DNA of 10,500 nucleotides from Euryarchaeota archaeon UBA602 (GTDB lineage: Archaea > Thermoplasmatota > Poseidoniia > Poseidoniales > Thalassarchaeaceae): contig DAHO01000035.1 of NCBI GenBank assembly GCA_002498455.1, positions 1 to 10,500 of the forward strand. Direction: 5' to 3'. A program made the translations under genes and the position numbers. The notes below the pieces were generated by a model. That model made no database searches, was not told the origin of the DNA, and saw only the letters and a program-made list of their open reading frames with translations. The stretch's first letter is position 1. Every line of letters starts with the position of its first letter. Below, one piece after another: positions 6,571 through 10,500 of this stretch.

Positions 6571-7532
6571 TGAATCACCTCCTCGTACACTTCACCCCAA
6601 CGAGGAATCACATTGGCAAGGCGATACGGCTCAGCCTCGATTGGACCCGCATCGGCCAATCTTTGCCATGTCTTTTCCTCCATCACTGTCAGCATGGCTT
6701 CAGAAAATGCCAACGCATTCAACTCAACAACCATTCCAGATTTTTCAAACACCCCTTCACTTGCAGGTGAAGTCAACACGGGCATCCCCCGTGCCATGGA
6801 TTCAATTACTGACATGGACAAACCCTCCCATGTTGAAGGAGAGAGCAGTGTCCCACAGGTGGACATCAAGTGCTCCTTTGCCTCACCAGTCACCCATCCG
6901 TGACCCACAATACCTGGTTCTGAAAACTCAACTCCAGCCAGATGCAATGTTACATCGTGACCCTTTGCTCTTAGAATTCGGGTGGCCTCGATTGCAATGT
7001 CTTGACCTTTCATCGGATTCGAACGTCCCATCAACAGGAAGATATTGCGCTCACGATTTGATGAAAGGGAGACGTCAGGAACAGGATTGGGTATCACACT
7101 GCAATCGCCCAACCAAGGCGATAGCTTCTCCTGCCATTGTGGAGTCAAAACAACAGCATGCACTGATGAGCAAATGCGGTGGACCTCTGGTCCTCGCTCC
7201 TTGCAATGACGATCAAAGTCACCGGAGTGAATTGAAAGAACCACGGGGATATTGAATCGTTGAGCGATTTTGACTAACCCGACTTTTCGTCTCCACGACC
7301 ATCGCGTGGCTGTATGGACATGAACAATATCGATGCCTCCGCTTTCCAATCGTAGTTTGAGCGCCTTGCGAACCCGCCACCATGCTTTGAGTACCTCGAT
7401 ACCCCCTCCATCCGAGTGACTTGTCAATTCTTCAGCCGTCCATCCATCAGGTGGATTTGCGACGAGGAGTTGGATGACTGCCCCCATCCCTCCCCGGGAT
7501 TGCGAGGGTCCCACATGAAGTACAGTCCGCAT
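6567..7532 (-). CDS. GT4 family glycosyltransferase
   Basis: A 321-residue GT-B fold glycosyltransferase of family 4 (Glycos_transf_1 type). Landmarks are the N-terminal glycine loop RGGMG (13-17), IVHVHTA (69-75), IPNPVP (147-152) opening the C-terminal domain, LLMGRSNPMKGQD (166-178) with the donor-phosphate Arg/Lys pair, and the EX7E motif in WEGLSMSVIESMARGMPVL (235-253; Glu236 and Glu244). It starts at an ATG with GAGGAGGGG just upstream and is the first gene of the minus-strand operon with a second glycosyltransferase and a flippase. The family retains donor stereochemistry; the sugar is unknown. Together the three genes look like part of a surface polysaccharide or glycoprotein glycan pathway. 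Confidence 0.92.
   Translation of the reverse strand: MRTVLHVGPSQSRGGMGAVIQLLVANPPDGWTAEELTSHSDGGGIEVLKAWWRVRKALKLRLESGGIDIVHVHTATRWSWRRKVGLVKIAQRFNIPVVLSIHSGDFDRHCKERGPEVHRICSSVHAVVLTPQWQEKLSPWLGDCSVIPNPVPDVSLSSNRERNIFLLMGRSNPMKGQDIAIEATRILRAKGHDVTLHLAGVEFSEPGIVGHGWVTGEAKEHLMSTCGTLLSPSTWEGLSMSVIESMARGMPVLTSPASEGVFEKSGMVVELNALAFSEAMLTVMEEKTWQRLADAGPIEAEPYRLANVIPRWGEVYEEVIQ
6571..6584 (-). promoter_or_regulatory. Near-perfect ribosome binding site for the GTG-start glycosyltransferase
   Basis: The minus strand reads GAGGAGGTGATTCA immediately before the GTG start. GGAGGTGAT is fully complementary to the conserved 3' end of 16S rRNA. It lies inside the end of the preceding gene and, with the GTGA stop/start overlap, indicates translational coupling. 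It also decides the non-ATG start. Confidence 0.8.
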
Positions 7533-7646
7533 CTTACCCCTCCTCGTTCGGCTGAGACCACATCACTCCAATGAAGGCCTCGTCACCCCCTGTTCGGGAC
7601 GGTGTGCTTATCGTTGTGGCGTTCTGGGGCCATTCTGGAGAAGCCG
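7533..7646. promoter_or_regulatory. Divergent promoter region of the glycan genes
   Basis: This 114-bp spacer separates the minus-strand glycosyltransferase/flippase operon from the plus-strand GT2 gene and should hold both promoters. I see no clear TATA box in either direction. The minus-strand side ends in GAGGAGGGGTAAG before ATG, and the plus-strand side in CTGGAGAAGCCG before ATG. Confidence 0.4.
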
Positions 7647-8834
7647 ATGATTGAACGCCTCTTTTTCCTTGCAATTCAGTCGAGTGCGACGTTTGCAGTG
7701 GTCCTCCCTCTGGCGGTTCATTGGTTGTTGAATCGTCGATGGATGAGATATCCCTCTCCCACTCCAGAGGCTTGCAAGGATGATGACCTTCCCTTTCTCT
7801 GCATTGTTATTCCTACGTGGAACGAGGCCAATGTCATCGAGTCGAAATTAGACAATCTAATTGCTCAGCGTTATCCATCAACAAAGCGTAGATTGGTGAT
7901 AATCGATTCAGCCTCCACGGATGATACTGTTTCGATTGCAACAGATTGGAATCAAAGAACCAAACAAGGACTTGAAGTCATTCAAATGCCAGCACGTCTG
8001 GGCAAATCGTCAGCGATTAATCGAGTGATCCAGGAACTCAAGGATTCAGATGATGTCTTTGTCATGACGGACGCAGAGGCCGCATTGGAAGATGGAGCCT
8101 TACGTCGAGTGGGTCGCTGGATGAAAGACCCCTCAATCGGGGCAGTTTGTGGAACACTGAGTGAACAAACCGAAGACTCAGCCTATCGCGGTTGGTACCG
8201 ATGGTTTCGAACGGGAGAATCTAGGGCAGACTCTACACCGATTTTCGAAGGCTCTATCGCAGCTTATCGTGTTGATGCCATCGAAGAAATTGTCGCCACT
8301 TCCAATGCAGACGATTCTCAATTGGCCGTGCTCATTCGCAATCAAGGCCTTCGTGCGATTTCAGATGAATCGATTCGTTTCTCAGAGGCACCGATTACCG
8401 ATCCCAAGGAATCTCATCATAGAACGGTGCGTCGGGGGCAGGGCTTAGCCCGTCATTTCTGGAGGCATCGATCACAGTGGTTCAGAAATGGACGATGGGG
8501 AACCATCCTCGGATTGAATGGCTATCAGCACACCATCTCACCGTGGTTTGTTGTTCTCGGTATTTTGGCAGGAATCGCCCATGCCAGTACAGTTTTGCTC
8601 ATCGGTTGGTTTGGGGGAGAGCCCATGTTGTTGGATCGACTGATGCTCTTGATTGATGCAGTCATTCTCGCCAGTCTAGGTATTGGTTTCACAGGATTAC
8701 GCGTTCCCTTCTGTACCTCAGCAGTGGCATTCCTATCTCAGAATATTCGCTTGGTCCAAGGAATGATGATGCTTCAATTTGGACAAAGTCTACATCGTTG
8801 GGAAGCGAGCCAAACAAATCGTGGCTCGCGTTGA
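7647..8834 (+). CDS. Membrane GT2 family glycosyltransferase
   Basis: A 395-residue membrane-bound GT-A glycosyltransferase of family 2. An N-terminal helix (about 4-28) precedes the catalytic domain with VIPTWNE (54-60), IIDSASTDDT (85-94), the DxD-like TDAEA (141-145), EGSIAAYR (201-208), ADDSQL (221-226) as the acceptor-side acidic motif, and RRGQGLARH (262-270), which resembles the QxxRW motif of processive GT2 enzymes with His instead of Trp. Two or three C-terminal membrane helices follow (299-320, 332-352, 354-375). The layout is like hyaluronan/cellulose-synthase-type or dolichol-phosphate-linked GT2 enzymes. The ATG at 7647 is chosen because GGAG precedes it; an upstream GTG at 7602 would add 15 residues without a clear site. 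Divergent from the flippase operon, it probably serves the same surface glycan. Confidence 0.88.
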   Translation: MIERLFFLAIQSSATFAVVLPLAVHWLLNRRWMRYPSPTPEACKDDDLPFLCIVIPTWNEANVIESKLDNLIAQRYPSTKRRLVIIDSASTDDTVSIATDWNQRTKQGLEVIQMPARLGKSSAINRVIQELKDSDDVFVMTDAEAALEDGALRRVGRWMKDPSIGAVCGTLSEQTEDSAYRGWYRWFRTGESRADSTPIFEGSIAAYRVDAIEEIVATSNADDSQLAVLIRNQGLRAISDESIRFSEAPITDPKESHHRTVRRGQGLARHFWRHRSQWFRNGRWGTILGLNGYQHTISPWFVVLGILAGIAHASTVLLIGWFGGEPMLLDRLMLLIDAVILASLGIGFTGLRVPFCTSAVAFLSQNIRLVQGMMMLQFGQSLHRWEASQTNRGSR

Positions 8835-8837
8835 AAC

Positions 8838-8877
8838 AAAAAAAAGCCCCCCGAGGGCACCGAAGCGCCCTCGGGGG
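8838..8877 (-). terminator. Strong hairpin terminator with UUCG tetraloop and U8 (pilin gene)
   Basis: Read on the minus strand this is an 11-bp perfect stem CCCCCGAGGGC/GCCCTCGGGGG, extended inward by a G-U pair and a C-G pair closing a TTCG loop, so the RNA ends in the very stable C(UUCG)G tetraloop. A GC and then eight T follow. It starts about 47 nt after the pilin stop. It looks like a bacterial intrinsic terminator; in archaea the T8 alone should stop RNA polymerase and the hairpin may protect the 3' end. The plus-strand GT2 gene, whose stop is 4 nt away, gets no T-run from it. Confidence 0.85.
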
Positions 8878-8924
8878 ACAAGTGTGTTATCCTGGTGGTT
8901 AACTTCTCAGACGGTTACTTGGTT

Positions 8925-9407
8925 TCAAGCAACTTGTACAGAGCTGGTACCAGCGACTGCAGTGCCACGGTATGTGACGTACATGCCGATCTCTTCTGTA
9001 CCGGATGCGATGTCGTTACCGTTCTCTGAGAGGGTTAGGAATTCTCCTGTCTCCCAAAGTGCGTCGTCGCCACCGTCTTGTGCGATACTGCACTCTTCAT
9101 CTGCGCCAGTGGAGCAGTCGAAGGTGTTGTCACCAACGGTCAACTTCATTACAACGAACGCCCAGTTTAGGTCGTCCTCAGCGTGCTGCCAGGTGATGCG
9201 CATTAGTGTGTCATCATCTGCTGCAGAAACGCTTGCTGTTGCGTCTGTTGCGGTGTAGCTGTTGCGTGTACCGCTCTCGGGCTGATCTGCAGCTAGGCTG
9301 TTTGCCCAGACGTACAGAACACCAGCCAAAACCACAGTGATCGCTACCATTAGGATGGTTGCGATAACAGGGCTGACTGCCTGCTCGTTCTTCATCTCAT
9401 TCTTCAT
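8925..9407 (-). CDS. Archaeal type IV pilin (prepilin with AVSPVI H-domain)
   Basis: A 160-residue type IV prepilin. After a short charged leader MKNEMKNEQ comes the H-domain AVSPVIATILMVAITVVLAG (10-29), the hallmark of archaeal pilins (PF07790 type), used for membrane insertion and filament assembly; the archaeal prepilin peptidase should cut just before Ala10. The remaining 125 residues form an acidic, Asp/Thr/Ser-rich head with only two cysteines, Cys98 and Cys106, which could form a disulfide. No N-x-S/T glycosylation site is present. The ATG at 9407 is chosen because GGAGG lies 8 nt upstream; an ATG at 9422 contains that site within its own reading frame. No assembly ATPase or platform gene is in the window. 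Adhesion or surface attachment is a likely but inferred role. Confidence 0.9.
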   Translation of the reverse strand: MKNEMKNEQAVSPVIATILMVAITVVLAGVLYVWANSLAADQPESGTRNSYTATDATASVSAADDDTLMRITWQHAEDDLNWAFVVMKLTVGDNTFDCSTGADEECSIAQDGGDDALWETGEFLTLSENGNDIASGTEEIGMYVTYRGTAVAGTSSVQVA

Positions 9408-9426
9408 TTCAATGTCCTCCATTATC

Positions 9427-9444
9427 CCATCGGGGATGGTCCCC
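9427..9444 (-). promoter_or_regulatory. Two mutually exclusive hairpins in the pilin leader
   Basis: In the minus-strand RNA just upstream of the pilin SD, GGGGA-CCA-TCCCC and CCATC-CCC-GATGG share bases and cannot form together. The second ends 11 nt before the GGAGG, so a switch between them could alter ribosome access. Stems are only 5 bp with 3-nt loops, so this may be incidental. Confidence 0.35.
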
Positions 9445-9536
9445 CTATACCCCTCATCGGTATTAAGGTTCCCACCGTCCCGAATCGCGGAAATCAGGAT
9501 TCAACCGCTATACTGCGAGACATTGAATACTAGTAC

Positions 9537-9557
9537 AAACAATTTGTGAAACAATTT
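9537..9557. repeat. Tandem AAACAATTT direct repeat upstream of the pilin
   Basis: AAACAATTT occurs twice, at 9537 and 9549, separated by GTG (12-bp period, just over one helical turn). A related GTACAAAACTCAATTTT lies at about 9578-9593, and the first copy is also preceded by GTACAAA. The spacing 130-185 bp upstream of the pilin start suits a protein-binding site, but A+T-rich DNA gives such repeats easily. Confidence 0.45.
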
Positions 9558-9580
9558 CCTAACATCAAAATAACAGGTAC

Positions 9581-9609
9581 AAAACTCAATTTTATCTACC
9601 AAAATTGAG
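9581..9609 (-). terminator. Inverted repeat plus T4, possible terminator of map or of a small RNA
   Basis: On the minus strand CTCAATTTT, a 7-nt loop GGTAGAT and AAAATTGAG form a perfect 9-bp stem, followed directly by TTTTGT. It lies 190 nt after the map stop. The stem is A+T-rich; it could instead be a palindromic operator for the pilin promoter. Confidence 0.4.
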
Positions 9610-9652
9610 ATATTAATTTTCAGAACTCAGCCTACCGGCCAAGTCCGATTAG

Positions 9653-9724
9653 GTGAACAGGGGCGAGAGACGCAGCGTAGAGGGGATGGGATGCACTCGA
9701 CGAGTACCAATCGACCCTGTTCAT
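9653..9724 (-). ncRNA. Candidate small structured RNA (unassigned)
   Basis: A perfect 9-bp stem TGAACAGGG/CCCTGTTCA (9715-9723 with 9654-9662) encloses about 52 nt; after one mismatch it continues for three more pairs (CGA/TCG). Inside, the minus strand also forms GTACTC-GTC-GAGTGC (9707-9693), where a G-U pair replaces the A.C mismatch that the plus strand would have, and a short ACG-CTG-CGT hairpin. This favours a minus-strand RNA. TTATA at 9751-9747 lies about 25 nt before the stem, as expected for an archaeal promoter, and an inverted repeat with T-run follows at 9609-9581. It is not a tRNA: no T-loop consensus. It could equally be a folded part of the map 3' untranslated region. Confidence 0.35.
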
Positions 9725-9798
9725 AGTCAGGGTAGATGCGTAATCGTATAATCATTACCAAATCACAATTTTCCCACGAAATGGATAATTTACGCCGG

Positions 9799-10500
9799 TT
9801 ATTCGATGGTCAGAACTTCCGCTCCACCGTCTGTAATCCAGACGGTGTGCTCGTATTGTCCAATCATTCCACCGTCCGCACAGCGAAGCGCGTGGTAGGT
9901 TTCCAAGAATCGAATACTGATCAGTTTCTTGATCAATGCATTCCACTTTCGAATTCGGCTCTCTTCATTCTCTTGCGGAAAGGGCTTTTCCATCAAGGGG
10001 AAAGCCCATCGCTCAGCGAAAGGTAGCGTGACATATCTTTCCTCAATGTAATGAGCTAAGCGAGCACCTAGGGGCTTCAATTTCTTCTTGGCAACCGCTT
10101 TCTTGATGGCTACATCTCCCGTGACTCTGTAAATATTCGACGAATGTCGAGGGGGAATATTCTCTACCATTCCCGAACTCCCCGTCGTGTTGAATGGTTC
10201 AACCGCAAAAATTCCCCCGGATGGGATGGTCCCCTTGAATCCAGGGTTGTCGGGTCCACAAGCGTAAGATGGAACTGAGGTCCCCGCATGCAAATTGTAC
10301 AATTCGAGTTGGTGCCCGCACAGATTTCGTATGGGCTCAAATCCCGCATCAATCGCCACCTGCTCAGCCGCAGCACCGACTTTGTACCAAGGAGTTCCAG
10401 GGTGCATCTGCTCAATGGACGCATCGCGAGCTTCTTTCGCAGCACGAATTTGGTCCGTATGATTCCCTCCGTTTCCGACTTCGATGGTCATCGCATTGTC
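9799..10500 (-). CDS. map: Methionine aminopeptidase, type II (partial, N-terminus off right edge)
   Basis: The C-terminal 233 residues of an archaeal/eukaryotic-type methionine aminopeptidase, which removes the initiator methionine from nascent proteins in the cytoplasm. Metal-site residues are visible: the Asp encoded by the outermost codon (10500-10498, DNAMTIEV, equivalent to the ADTAVT Asp), His in NLCGHQLE, the HAG histidine, Glu in FAVEPF and the last Glu in GQYEHTV. The segment TLPFAERWAF is typical of the type II insert region. The stop is TAA. The start, the first metal-binding Asp and any N-terminal extension lie beyond the window. Upstream frame stays open to the right edge. It is the nearest gene upstream of the pilin on the same strand but is separated from it by 391 bp, so it is probably a separate unit. 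Confidence 0.95.
   Translation of the reverse strand, partial: DNAMTIEVGNGGNHTDQIRAAKEARDASIEQMHPGTPWYKVGAAAEQVAIDAGFEPIRNLCGHQLELYNLHAGTSVPSYACGPDNPGFKGTIPSGGIFAVEPFNTTGSSGMVENIPPRHSSNIYRVTGDVAIKKAVAKKKLKPLGARLAHYIEERYVTLPFAERWAFPLMEKPFPQENEESRIRKWNALIKKLISIRFLETYHALRCADGGMIGQYEHTVWITDGGAEVLTIE

Larger units (their letters stand above)
9408..9798. other. Long structured intergenic region between map and the pilin gene
   Basis: 391 bp without a convincing gene. From the pilin side outwards it holds: overlapping leader hairpins (9427-9444); TATA-like TTAATA around 9464-9470 and TATAG elements nearby on the minus strand; two copies of AAACAATTT with 12-bp period (9537-9557); a 9-bp inverted repeat with a T-run (9581-9609); a stem-closed element (9653-9724); and a TATA-like TTATA on the minus strand (9747-9751). 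It must contain the pilin promoter and the 3' end of map. Confidence 0.5.

Noticed and set aside
6491..7255. Long plus-strand open frame (254 codons) across the two GT4 genes
   Set aside because: It lies antisense to two clear glycosyltransferases with intact motifs, its translation is low in complexity and rich in Pro/Ser/His, and it has no SD or recognisable domain.
7534..7563. Short upstream frame (9 residues) ending one base before the GT4 operon start
   Set aside because: The SD-like bases touch its ATG and the region is better explained as the ribosome site of the main gene. There is no evidence of a leader peptide.
8779..9258. Plus-strand open frame of 159 codons covering the GT2 end, terminator and pilin
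   Set aside because: It runs through the hairpin terminator and is antisense to the pilin, whose H-domain is unmistakable. The translation looks random.
9653..9724. tRNA interpretation of the stem-closed element, because of its 72-nt length
   Set aside because: No T-loop consensus, no anticodon arm of proper size and no D-loop pattern on either strand.

Overview
The window looks like chromosomal DNA of a marine planktonic euryarchaeon. Marine Group II (Poseidoniales) or a relative is my best guess; this is inference without any database search. Three things point to archaea: a type II methionine aminopeptidase at the right edge, a prepilin whose N-terminal H-domain (AVSPVIATILMVAITVVLAG) is the archaeal type IV pilin signature, and compact genes with strong Shine-Dalgarno (SD) sites. 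Several other genes are bacterial in flavour (AlkB-type monooxygenase, BolA, CGFS glutaredoxin, ribulose-phosphate epimerase), which fits a lineage known for taking up bacterial genes.

Layout. At 1-141 (-) is the N-terminal end of an unrecognised gene behind an A+T-rich promoter-like tract. At 378-1502 (-) is an AlkB-family membrane di-iron monooxygenase, clearly more A+T rich than its neighbours, with a terminator-like site behind it and two small inverted repeats before its start. At 1585-1908 (-) is thioredoxin, divergent from a plus-strand run of ribulose-phosphate 3-epimerase, BolA, monothiol CGFS glutaredoxin and an EamA-type transporter (2021-4331). BolA and CGFS glutaredoxin are a classic partner pair in [2Fe-2S] handling, and here they are 2 nt apart.

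The EamA gene runs tail-to-tail, with a 40-bp overlap, into a minus-strand surface-glycan operon (4292-7532): two GT-B (GT4-like) glycosyltransferases and a Wzx/MOP-type flippase, joined by GTGA and TTGA stop/start overlaps with near-perfect SD sites. A divergent membrane GT2 glycosyltransferase (7647-8834, +) completes a plausible glycan synthesis and export set.

At 8838-9407 (-) is a type IV pilin gene ending in a very stable C(UUCG)G hairpin with a U8 run. Its 391-bp upstream region is the least explained part of the window. It holds two mutually exclusive leader hairpins, repeated AACAATTT-like elements, an inverted repeat followed by a T-run, and a compact stem-closed element (9653-9724) that could be a small RNA. 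The window ends inside methionine aminopeptidase (9799-10500, -). I found no tRNA, rRNA, CRISPR array or insertion sequence, and no clear new multi-gene system. The best leads are the archaeal AlkB, the BolA-glutaredoxin pair and the structured pilin upstream region.
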